Positions 9,413-16,718 of a stretch of DNA of 64,000 nucleotides are shown here, piece by piece (the stretch's first letter is position 1; each line of letters opens with the position of its first letter). The position numbers and the translations under genes were made by a program. The stretch is from Microbacterium forte (GTDB taxonomy: Bacteria; Actinomycetota; Actinomycetes; Actinomycetales; Microbacteriaceae), in contig NZ_CP116871.1 of NCBI RefSeq assembly GCF_031885415.1, positions 2,170,001 through 2,234,000 on the forward strand, written 5' to 3'. Below the pieces are notes generated by a model. The model made no database searches, was not told where the DNA came from, and was given only the letters and a program-made list of their open reading frames with translations.

Positions 9413-10174
9413 ATGGCCGTGAAGAAAAGTCGCACTCGTGCCGCCTCCGCTCGCGAGGCGACTGTGAACCGCGGCACAGTGACAGGTCGATTCCTCAACG
9501 GGAACCCGAAGCTCGTCGTGGCGACCAAGGCCCCCGCAAAGACCGACGTACAAGCCGGTGTCGAGCGCCTTGCGCAGGTGGCGAAGACGTCAAACGTCGA
9601 CGTATCCGTGTTCAACGCACTCATCGACGAGCTCGCCGATGCCATGACCGACCGTCAATCGACCGAGCTGGGCCTCACAGAGCAGGAAGCCAACTTCCTG
9701 ATCGAGTCTGGCGATTTCACTCCGGAGGAGCTCGCCGAGGCAGCCGCATTCGTCACCAGCGGTGGGATCGCCAAGCTCGAGCGCGAGACTCACGTGCGCG
9801 CCCTAACCAACACCTACACCGCATCCGAGGTCGCAGCGCTCCTCGGCATCGATGCCTCCAGTGTGCGTCACCGCCAGAGCAAGAACACCTTGTACGGCTT
9901 CCGGGCAGGAAGGATCCGCCTCTACCCTCGATGGCAGTTCATTTCCGGCGATAGGGTCTCGACGATCCCCCACCTCCCGCTGCTCGTCCGAGCGATCCCG
10001 TCCGACTGGGATCCGGCCGACGTCGAAGGCTTCATGACAACACCTCAAGACGACTTGCGGTCGAGCGATGAGTCTGTCGACCCCCAGGAATGGATGACGC
10101 CGATCGAGTGGCTGGCTGCCGCGAAGGATCCTGCACCCGTAGTGGACATCCTCGAAGACGCCGACATCACGTGA
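9413..10174 (+). CDS. Antitoxin of a RES-type toxin-antitoxin pair
   Basis: This 253-residue protein precedes a RES-domain toxin and overlaps it by four bases (GTGA), the usual antitoxin-first order. It has a basic, flexible N-terminus (MAVKKSRTRAAS). A middle helix-turn-helix-like segment YTASEVAALLGIDASSVRHR suggests DNA binding, and the end segment TPIEWLAAAKDPAPVVDIL resembles the C-terminal toxin-binding part of MbcA/ParS-type antitoxins. It is longer than typical Xre/DUF2384 antitoxins. AGGAGG at 9403-9408 decides the start at 9413 over earlier in-frame GTG/ATG codons, which would also place the operator inside the gene. A homologue without toxin lies at 4694. Confidence 0.75.
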   Translation: MAVKKSRTRAASAREATVNRGTVTGRFLNGNPKLVVATKAPAKTDVQAGVERLAQVAKTSNVDVSVFNALIDELADAMTDRQSTELGLTEQEANFLIESGDFTPEELAEAAAFVTSGGIAKLERETHVRALTNTYTASEVAALLGIDASSVRHRQSKNTLYGFRAGRIRLYPRWQFISGDRVSTIPHLPLLVRAIPSDWDPADVEGFMTTPQDDLRSSDESVDPQEWMTPIEWLAAAKDPAPVVDILEDADIT

Positions 10175-10809
10175 GCCCGTCGAACGCGAAAGTCCCCGCA
10201 ACACCCCCGGCGCCGCTCACACTCGACGCGAGTGAGCACCTGAGATCATTCGATGGGATCCTCTGGCGGGTCTTCGCTACGAGAGGTGCTCACCCACAGG
10301 CGTGGGATGAGCTACGGCACTTCGGGCCGATCAGAACCATGCGCTTTGACCCGCATCCCGAGCCGCAGCAGCACCATGCCGATTATGGCGTGACGTACGC
10401 AGCTGCCGGATCTACAACAGCTCTCGGCGAGGTGTTTCAGAAGGGCCGACTAATCAATCGGCGCGTTCGTGGAAACACCCTCGCGGCTTGGCGGCCGACG
10501 CGTGAGCTTCGGTTACTGGATCTCACCAGCAACTGGCCCGTGATCAACGGGACGACCTCTTCGATCCAGATGGGGCCTAAGCGATACACGCGGAACTGGG
10601 CGAATGCGATCCATGACCAGCTTGGGTCGAGCATCGACGGGCTCTACCATGTGTCATCGATCGACTTCGGCCCGATGGTGACGCTGTTCTCGTCCGCCGA
10701 GGGCTCGTTCCCGCCGCTGCCGTTGGTGCACACCCGACTGGACTCATCCAGTGCGAACGTGTACCTCGCGAAAGCCGTGAAAAGGCTCGGCTACCGCGTT
10801 AAGAAATAG
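10171..10809 (+). CDS. RES-domain toxin
   Basis: This 212-residue protein carries the RES domain. LWRVFATRG provides the conserved Arg, a second block reads YGVTYAAAGSTTALGEVF with the conserved Glu, and a later segment reads IDGLYHVSS. RES toxins such as MbcT and ParT are NAD-degrading or ADP-ribosylating enzymes that stop growth when the antitoxin is lost. The GTG start at 10171 overlaps the antitoxin stop (GTGA), so translation is coupled. The open frame extends upstream to 10090, but that part lies inside the antitoxin gene and lacks family features. All main motifs are present, so the toxin looks intact. Confidence 0.85.
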   Translation: MSPSNAKVPATPPAPLTLDASEHLRSFDGILWRVFATRGAHPQAWDELRHFGPIRTMRFDPHPEPQQHHADYGVTYAAAGSTTALGEVFQKGRLINRRVRGNTLAAWRPTRELRLLDLTSNWPVINGTTSSIQMGPKRYTRNWANAIHDQLGSSIDGLYHVSSIDFGPMVTLFSSAEGSFPPLPLVHTRLDSSSANVYLAKAVKRLGYRVKK

Positions 10810-10882
10810 AACCGCCCCAGGACGGCAGTCCGCGATTCTCGGATTATCAGATGACGCTCGATCCACCCGTACTCTCAGTGCT

Positions 10883-11681
10883 ATGCCAAAGCGTTCCACA
10901 TTGCAGACTCTCGGCGGTGCTGTCGAAGGATTCCGGGACTTCGCGGCGGCGATCAAGAGTGGAGTGCCCACGGTTCGAAAGGGGTCAATGGCGGAGGAAG
11001 ATCAAGCCCTCGCAGGAAACATCGTCATCCCTCATGCCATAGTCTCCGGGCTCGTCCTCACCGCTGCGGACCACGTATCCGCCTGGGCGGAGCTTGCCGC
11101 TAGCCCCGAGGAGAACGTGTTGCTCCTTCATATGCAGGCTGACTACACCTTGTTCCGTCCTGTCTTGGAGGGGCTCGCGGAGCTCATCTGGATCCTGGAC
11201 GGCACCGATTCCTCGAGTCCGCAGGGCGCTCGAGATCGCCCGCATCGAGTACAGGCACGGGCTGAAGCTGACGAACGCTCTGCGCAAAGCTCAAACACCA
11301 GATGACAGAACGGAACAAGGAATAGCCGCGCTGGGGCGTTTCCTTAGGACCACCGCGACCAACCTCGGGTCCGATCCAGAGGACGTTCTCAGTGCGCCAT
11401 TGATCGATCCCTCCTCGATCACAAGGAAGATTGCGAGTCGCGTTCCAGGCCCCACGTTGCGGACCTTCAACTATTGGGCGATAACTTCGGCCCACGCGCA
11501 CGGGCAGTTCATCACCACTCTGCGCCACGCGATCGAGACGCGCCCATCTACACCTCAGATGGGCAGGACTCTGTACGAACCAGACGAGGAGTTGATCGCA
11601 GACCTCATCGAGTTCATTGGGACGCTGCTCGAGATCGCAATCAACCTCCTTAACGAACAGGGTTACGAACTTCGACGCTAG
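10883..11681 (+). pseudogene. Hypothetical protein gene split by a +1 frameshift
   Basis: Two overlapping frames read as one protein of about 265 residues. The first frame runs from the ATG at 10883 through YTLFRPVLEGLAELIWILDG. The protein then continues in the +1 frame with RRALEIARIEYRHGLKL and on to the stop at 11681. The switch lies between about 11207 and 11222. After it, the first frame turns into arginine-rich, shadow-like sequence. The pattern RP-LEG, W-LDG, R-RALE looks like a widespread actinobacterial family of unknown function (recognised only loosely). The cause could be a real disabling mutation or a sequencing error. No slippery heptamer or obvious stimulatory hairpin was seen, so programmed frameshifting is unlikely. 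Confidence 0.6.
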
Positions 11682-11837
11682 AGCTGTCCTGCTTGGCCGA
11701 TCGGGGAGCGCTGGGTCGCCGAGATGCGCGCCATGGGGATTCAGAGCTCCCTGAGGCGAGATGTCCGACCCCATCCGTATGATCGAATCAGCCCCTTCGT
11801 GAGGCGGTTCGGTGAGGGAGTGGGCTTCGCGCTTTAC

Positions 11838-11854
11838 ATCGGACTTAGTCCGAT
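11838..11854. promoter_or_regulatory. Perfect palindrome upstream of the alcohol dehydrogenase gene
   Basis: ATCGGACT-T-AGTCCGAT is a perfect 8-bp inverted repeat around one base, about 100 bases before the adh start. It is a good candidate repressor site. The rest of 11682-11954 holds no gene that can be supported; one short open stretch (about 11700-11870) has no start context. Confidence 0.5.
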
Positions 11855-11954
11855 TTCATCGCGATTCTGACATTCGATAATTGAAGTGGCAGGTTCGAGC
11901 GCTCCCGCCTTCCGCACCGCGCGGCAGACCACTCGACCTGCTGGAAGGAAGACA

Positions 11955-13001
11955 ATGAAAGCTCTCCGTTACGTCGAGATCGGCAAGCCGCCCGTCGTCG
12001 TCGACATTCCGATTCCGAAGCCGGGGCCGGGTCAGGTCCTGCTCAAGGTCACCGCTGGCGGCGTCTGCCACTCCGACGACTACGTCATGGGCCTCCCCGA
12101 GAAGGACTACCTCGAGCAGAGCTACCCGCTGCCGCTGACGCTCGGTCATGAAGGCGCCGGCATCGTGCACGAGATCGGTGAGGGCGTCGACTCGACGCTG
12201 AAGGTCGGAGACGCCGTCGCGGTCTACGGACCGTGGGGCTGCGGTCGCTGCCACAACTGCTCGCAGGGCATGGAGAACTACTGCACCAACGCCGCCGCAG
12301 AGGGCATCCGCCCTCCCGGTCTCGGCAGCCAGGGCTCGATGGCCGAGTACATGATCGTCGACGACGCCCGCCACCTCGTGCCGCTCGGCGACCTCGACCC
12401 CGTGCAGAACGTCTCGCTGACCGACGCCGGCCTCACCCCGTACCACGCGATCAAGAGCTCACTCCCGAAGCTCGGTGCAGGCACCTTCGCGGTGGTCATC
12501 GGCACCGGCGGCCTCGGCCACGTCGGCATCCAGATCCTGAAGGCGATCTCGGGCGCCACCGTCATCGCGCTCGACGTGAACGACACCAAGCTCGCCCTCG
12601 CCACCGAGGTGGGTGCCGATCACGTGCTGATCAGCGATGCCTCCGCCGCCGACAAGATCCGCGAGATCACCGGCGGCCTCGGCGCGAACGCCGTGTTCGA
12701 CTTCGTCGGCGCCAACCCGACGATGGCGCTCGCGCAGAGCGTGGCGGCGCTGGATTCCGACGTCACGATCGTCGGCATCGGCGGCGGGACCATGAGCCTC
12801 GGCTTCGGCTCGATCGCCTACGACGCGGCCGTGCGCATCCCCTACTGGGGCTCCCGCTCCGAGCTGATCGAGGTCCTCGACCTCGCCCGCGCGGGCAAGA
12901 TCCACGTGCAGACCGAGACCTACTCGCTCGACGACGGCCCGAAGGCCTACGAGGATCTCGCCGCGAACAGCATCCGCGGTCGCGCAGTCATCGTCCCGTG
13001 A
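11955..13001 (+). CDS. Zinc-dependent NAD alcohol dehydrogenase
   Basis: This is a 348-residue medium-chain dehydrogenase that oxidises alcohols to aldehydes or ketones with NAD. The N-terminal half carries the catalytic zinc motif GHEGAGIVHEIGEGV with Cys in GGVCHSDD, and the structural zinc cysteines in GCGRCHNCSQGMENYC. The Rossmann fold starts at VVIGTGGLGHVGIQ near residue 180, and an Asp (IALDVND) at the end of the second strand favours NAD over NADP. The start at 11955 has GGAAGGAAG just upstream; an upstream open extension lacks family residues. The gene stands alone, followed by a strong hairpin, with a palindrome in its promoter region. The physiological substrate is not known; secondary alcohol dehydrogenases of rhodococci look similar. 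Confidence 0.9.
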   Translation: MKALRYVEIGKPPVVVDIPIPKPGPGQVLLKVTAGGVCHSDDYVMGLPEKDYLEQSYPLPLTLGHEGAGIVHEIGEGVDSTLKVGDAVAVYGPWGCGRCHNCSQGMENYCTNAAAEGIRPPGLGSQGSMAEYMIVDDARHLVPLGDLDPVQNVSLTDAGLTPYHAIKSSLPKLGAGTFAVVIGTGGLGHVGIQILKAISGATVIALDVNDTKLALATEVGADHVLISDASAADKIREITGGLGANAVFDFVGANPTMALAQSVAALDSDVTIVGIGGGTMSLGFGSIAYDAAVRIPYWGSRSELIEVLDLARAGKIHVQTETYSLDDGPKAYEDLAANSIRGRAVIVP

Positions 13002-13006
13002 CGCAC

Positions 13007-13043
13007 GAGCGCCGTGCGGTCGGGCACCGACCGCGCGGCGCTC
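13007..13043. terminator. Bidirectional hairpin terminator
   Basis: A 17-bp stem with a single G-T wobble and a three-base loop (GCA) fills the gap between the convergent adh and methyltransferase genes. Left arm 13007-13023, right arm 13027-13043. The T-tract is weak, as is common in high-GC actinobacteria. Confidence 0.7.
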
Positions 13044-13064
13044 CGTTCACCCTTCCCGGTCAGG

Positions 13065-13748
13065 TCAGAGCGGCGAACCGCCGTCGACCGTCGCAACGAC
13101 CGCGACGATGTGCCCGCCCTTGCGCTCGACCCGGCGCACCGACGCGGGGTCGACGGCATCGCGCTCGAGCATCCGCCACGGCCGTGCCGAGATGTCTGCC
13201 CCGCCCGTCGCGCAGGCCAGACGCGCCAGCGGTGAGAGCACACGCCAGAACCCGTGCGGCGGCTGCATGTCGACGATGCACGCCCGTGCGCCGGGGCGCA
13301 GGCACGCCCGCGCTCGACGCCAGGCCTCTTCTCGCTCGGTGATCACGCTGAGCGAGTAGGTCGCGAGCAGGGCATCCGCACGTCCGTCGCCACCGCCGCG
13401 CAGCTCGGTCACGGTCCGAGTCACCGCTTCGGGTTGCAGCTCTGCGGCATCCGACTCGATCAGGCGCACCCTGTCCCCCCAGCCCTCCCGGTCGATCCGC
13501 CTCTGGGCAACGGCCAGCATCTCGGCGCTGCGATCGATGCCGATCACGACCCCCGACGGCCCCGTCGCGTCGAGCAGCAGCGCGAAGTTCAGACCGGTGC
13601 CGCATCCGAGGTCGACGACGGCGTCGCCGGGGCTCAGGTCGAGCAGAGAGATCCCCGCCAGGCGTCCGGCCCGATACACCGGGCGCTCACCGGAGAGCAC
13701 GTCGTACCACCGCGCACCCACGCCGTAGCGCCGCATCAATGCCGCCAT
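13065..13748 (-). CDS. Class I SAM-dependent methyltransferase
   Basis: This 227-residue protein has the Rossmann-type SAM fold. Motif I is VVDLGCGTGLNFALL near residue 42, an acidic residue ends strand 2 (IGIDRSAEM), and a motif II/III region reads DALLATYSLSVI. The sequence resembles UbiE-like methyltransferases that act on lipids or small molecules; the acceptor is not known. The ATG at 13748 is chosen because GGGAGGG lies just before it. A longer frame to 13829 would run into the divergent reductase gene. It is convergent with adh across a hairpin terminator. Confidence 0.85.
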   Translation of the reverse strand: MAALMRRYGVGARWYDVLSGERPVYRAGRLAGISLLDLSPGDAVVDLGCGTGLNFALLLDATGPSGVVIGIDRSAEMLAVAQRRIDREGWGDRVRLIESDAAELQPEAVTRTVTELRGGGDGRADALLATYSLSVITEREEAWRRARACLRPGARACIVDMQPPHGFWRVLSPLARLACATGGADISARPWRMLERDAVDPASVRRVERKGGHIVAVVATVDGGSPL

Positions 13749-13786
13749 CCGCCCTCCCGCTTCCGGGTCCACTCTAGGCTTCAGGC

Positions 13787-15277
13787 ATGAGCACCCCTTC
13801 TCGCAGACCGGCGCGCGCACTGACCGCACGTGAAGCAGGCGGACGCATGTGGGACCTGGTCGTCATCGGAGCCGGCAGCGCCGGACTCGTCGGGTCGCGC
13901 ACCGCAGCCGCGCTCGGCGCGCGCGTGCTGCTGGTCGAGGCGCACCGGTTCGGCGGCGAATGCCTGCACACCGGCTGCGTGCCGTCGAAGGCGCTCATCG
14001 CGTCGGCCGCCGCCGCACACGCCGCGCGCAGCAGTGCAGGGCTGGGTGTGACCGCGGGCGAGATCCGGGTCGACTTCCCCGCCGTCATGCAGCACGTGCA
14101 CTCCGCGATCCATGACATCGAGCCCGTCGACTCCCCCGAGACGCTCAACCGAGACGGCGTCCACACGCTCGTCGGACGCGCGCGGTTCGATGGCCCTCGA
14201 TCCGTCGTGGTCGGCGGTGAACGCATCGCGTTCCGTGACGCGCTGATCGCCGCGGGAAGCACGCCGGTGCGCACGTCCGTCGAGGGCGAGGCGTCGATCG
14301 ACGTGCTGACGAACGAGACGTTCTGGGATCTGGAGGAACTGCCCGCTCGGCTGCTGGTGCAGGGCGGCGGCGCGATCGGCTGCGAGCTCGCGCAGGCGAT
14401 GGCGCGTCTCGGCAGCGCGGTCACGCTGGTGCACCGGGGCGATCGACTGCTGCCGAAGGAGGATGCCGCGGCGAGCGCTGTCATCCTCGCCGCCCTGCGC
14501 GCGGACGGCGTCGACGTGCGTCTCGGCACGACCGTGCGCGCCTTCGAGTCCCCCGGCTCCGACGACGATCCCTCCCCGTCAGGAACCGCGACGCTGAGCG
14601 ACGGCACGCAGGTCGCATTCGATCGGGCGCTGGCCGCACTGGGTCGTCGCGTCGAGGCCGGAGACCTCGAACTGTCGGCAGCCGGTGTGCGCCTCGATCG
14701 CCGCGGAGCCGTCGACGTCGACGCCTCGCTGCGCACGTCGAACCCGCGCATCCGTGCCGCCGGTGATGTGACCCCGCTGCCGCGGTTCACTCACACCGCC
14801 GGCATGTACGGCAGCGTCGCCGCGACGAACGCCGTGCTCGGGCTCTCCCGCAAGATCGACGCCAATGTCGTGCCACGCATCACGTTCACCTCGCCCGAGG
14901 TCGCGGCCGTCGGCATCACGCCGGACGATGCACCTGGACGAGGGATGCGAGTGGTCGTGCATTCCCACGCTCATCTCGATCGGGCGATCGCCGACGGGCA
15001 CACCGACGGCTTCACGAGCATAGTCGTCGACCGGCGAGGCCGCGTCACCGGCGCCGTCATCGTCGGACCGCGGGCCGGAGAGTCGCTCGCGGAGTACACC
15101 GTGGCGGTGAAGACCGGCATGAACGTGCGCACGGTGGCCACGACGATGCACGCCTATCCGAGCTACTCCGACGCCGGGTGGAATGCCGTCGTGAAGGAGG
15201 CGCAGCGCGGCCTCCGCGGCGGGGCCGTCGCATTCGGCATCCGCGTCCTGGGCCGCATCCATCGTCGCCGCGGCTGA
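13787..15277 (+). CDS. FAD-dependent pyridine nucleotide-disulfide oxidoreductase
   Basis: This 496-residue protein belongs to the class that includes dihydrolipoamide dehydrogenase and mercuric reductase. The order is FAD-binding VVIGAGSAGL (residue 24), redox-active pair CLHTGCVPSK (about 62), NAD(P)-binding motif QGGGAIGCELAQ (about 195), second FAD motif IRAAGDVTPLPRF (about 322) and C-terminal dimerisation domain with the His-Ala-Tyr-Pro segment. The typical HPT-E of lipoamide dehydrogenases is replaced by HAYPSYSDA, as in many family members of unknown substrate. There is no C-terminal vicinal cysteine pair and no HMA domain, so true mercuric reductase activity is unlikely. TAGGCT near 13774 could be a -10 for a leaderless start at 13787; ATG at 13847 is the alternative. 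Confidence 0.85.
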   Translation: MSTPSRRPARALTAREAGGRMWDLVVIGAGSAGLVGSRTAAALGARVLLVEAHRFGGECLHTGCVPSKALIASAAAAHAARSSAGLGVTAGEIRVDFPAVMQHVHSAIHDIEPVDSPETLNRDGVHTLVGRARFDGPRSVVVGGERIAFRDALIAAGSTPVRTSVEGEASIDVLTNETFWDLEELPARLLVQGGGAIGCELAQAMARLGSAVTLVHRGDRLLPKEDAAASAVILAALRADGVDVRLGTTVRAFESPGSDDDPSPSGTATLSDGTQVAFDRALAALGRRVEAGDLELSAAGVRLDRRGAVDVDASLRTSNPRIRAAGDVTPLPRFTHTAGMYGSVAATNAVLGLSRKIDANVVPRITFTSPEVAAVGITPDDAPGRGMRVVVHSHAHLDRAIADGHTDGFTSIVVDRRGRVTGAVIVGPRAGESLAEYTVAVKTGMNVRTVATTMHAYPSYSDAGWNAVVKEAQRGLRGGAVAFGIRVLGRIHRRRG

Positions 15278-15289
15278 GCCCGGCCCGAC

Positions 15290-15940
15290 TCAGCGCAGGC
15301 TGCGGTAGCCGACGACGATGCGCTGCACAGCGCTGACGGCCACGAAGAGCGCCCACACCAACGCGATCTGCCACGCCCAGAACGGCAGGATTAGCCACAG
15401 CGAATGCACGGCGATGGTCTCGGTGCCCTCGGCTATCCGCCCGAGGAAGGAGAGCGACCGCCCGTCGTCTATCGTTCGCCCGGTGCGCTCGGCGATCGAG
15501 GAGAAGGCGAGGAAGGCCGTGCCGTTCACGTAGTAGACGAGGAGCACCAGCAGGAACGGCCACCACGGAGCGCCGAACTGCGCCGTGGCACCGAAGGCGA
15601 CTCCGACGACCGTGGCACCGTAGACGACGAAGTCGGCGGTGATGTCGAGGAATCCGCCCGCGTGGGAGGGCGCGGAGTCCCGCCCCTGCGACTCGGCCAG
15701 CCGTCGGCGGCGTCGGGCGAGGGTGCCGTCGAGACCGTCCGCGATCCGCGAGACGAGCCAGAGCACGAGGGCGACCCACCACAGCTGGAGCCCGGCCGTG
15801 ACGGCGGATGCGACGCCGAGCGCGAGACCGAGCACCGTCAGGCGGTCGGGAGTGATCCCCGGGCGGTCGAGGGCGGCGGCCGTCACCTCGAGTGGTCGGG
15901 CGAGCACGGCCCGCAGAGAACGGTCAAGCATCGTGGCCAC
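15290..15940 (-). CDS. CDP-alcohol phosphatidyltransferase family membrane protein
   Basis: This 216-residue integral membrane protein carries the CDP-alcohol phosphotransferase motif: DGLDGTLARRR followed, after an insertion of about ten residues relative to the usual spacing, by GGFLDITADF, which supplies the last metal-binding Asp pair. These enzymes join CDP-alcohols to an alcohol acceptor to make phospholipids. Several hydrophobic segments surround the motif. The GTG start has AGAGGA upstream and lies within the end of the preceding DedA-like gene (17-base overlap), so the two are co-translated. The exact lipid product cannot be told. Confidence 0.85.
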   Translation of the reverse strand: MATMLDRSLRAVLARPLEVTAAALDRPGITPDRLTVLGLALGVASAVTAGLQLWWVALVLWLVSRIADGLDGTLARRRRRLAESQGRDSAPSHAGGFLDITADFVVYGATVVGVAFGATAQFGAPWWPFLLVLLVYYVNGTAFLAFSSIAERTGRTIDDGRSLSFLGRIAEGTETIAVHSLWLILPFWAWQIALVWALFVAVSAVQRIVVGYRSLR

Positions 15941-16643
15941 TCGCAGTCCTCTGCGCCGACGACGAGCGGTCTCCGCCGCGGCGACGCAGGATCGCCGCCG
16001 TCACGACGCCGCCGAGGATGAGCACGCCCAGCACGGCCACCGCGATCCAGAAGGGCGGTCCGAGCTCGAGTCCGAACGCGCCGAGCGCCACATAGGCGGC
16101 GGACCCGGGGAGGATGCCGATGGCCGTGCCCAGCGCGTAGTCGCGTCGTCGCACCGCCGTCAGTCCCGCGCCGTAGTTGATGAGCGTGAACGGGATGATC
16201 GGCACCAGCCGAGCGCCGAGGACGGCGAGGAATCCGCGGTACGCGAGGGCGGCGTCGAGGCGCGCGACCCGAGCCCCGGTGAGCCGCTCGACCGCCTCTC
16301 TGCCGAGCGCTCGACCGATCACGAACGACGCGGCGGCGCCCAGCAGAGCACCGACGTAGACGAGCACCAGGGCGAGCCAGAATCCCCACACGAGACCCGC
16401 CGCGATCGTGAGCAGATTCTTGGGCACCGGTGTCAGCGTGAGGGCGGCGTACCCCGCCACGAAGAGCAGCGCGCCGCCCGGTCCGAGGCTCGCCGCCCAG
16501 TCACGCACCGCGTCGATGTCGCTCGGAGCGAGGAAATACCCAACCGTTCCGACGAGGGCGACGAACAGGAGGAGAAGCACGAGGCGGACGATCGCCGACC
16601 GCTTCGAGGGGGCGTCTCTGACACGCGAATCACCAGCGTCCAC
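15924..16643 (-). CDS. TVP38/TMEM64 (DedA/VTT superfamily) membrane protein
   Basis: This 239-residue membrane protein starts with a strong transmembrane helix (VRLVLLLLFVALVGTVGYFL). The VTT-type core follows: LTPVPKNLLTIAAGLVWG, GALLGAAASFVIGRALGR, then GARLVPIIPFTLINYGAGL and GILPGSAAYVALGAFG. Proteins of this group act in membrane lipid homeostasis, probably as scramblases or flippases. Pairing with a CDP-alcohol phosphatidyltransferase fits a lipid role. The GTG start is supported by GGGGAGG seven bases upstream. It is divergent from the Ynj-like binding protein across 75 bases. Confidence 0.85.
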   Translation of the reverse strand: MDAGDSRVRDAPSKRSAIVRLVLLLLFVALVGTVGYFLAPSDIDAVRDWAASLGPGGALLFVAGYAALTLTPVPKNLLTIAAGLVWGFWLALVLVYVGALLGAAASFVIGRALGREAVERLTGARVARLDAALAYRGFLAVLGARLVPIIPFTLINYGAGLTAVRRRDYALGTAIGILPGSAAYVALGAFGLELGPPFWIAVAVLGVLILGGVVTAAILRRRGGDRSSSAQRTASGHDA

Positions 16644-16718
16644 AGCATCCTCCCCGACTCCTATACCCTAGCCCGGCGCGATATGCCGATACACCGATTC
16701 CGAAGCGAGGAACCCCTG

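Noticed and set aside
11190..11230. Programmed +1 frameshift
   Set aside because: No slippery run, rare-codon pause, internal Shine-Dalgarno at proper distance or stimulatory structure was seen; mutation or sequencing error is simpler.
11698..11870. Short open frame in the gap before adh
   Set aside because: It has no start codon in good context, no ribosome site and no recognisable family; it may be a gene remnant.
13787..15277. Mercuric reductase (merA)
   Set aside because: The CxxxxC-type redox site is present, but there is no C-terminal cysteine pair, HMA domain or other mer gene.
15639..16718. Long N-terminal extension of the YnjB-like binding protein
   Set aside because: It lies opposite two clear membrane-protein genes, has low-complexity charged sequence, and would bury the lipoprotein signal peptide.
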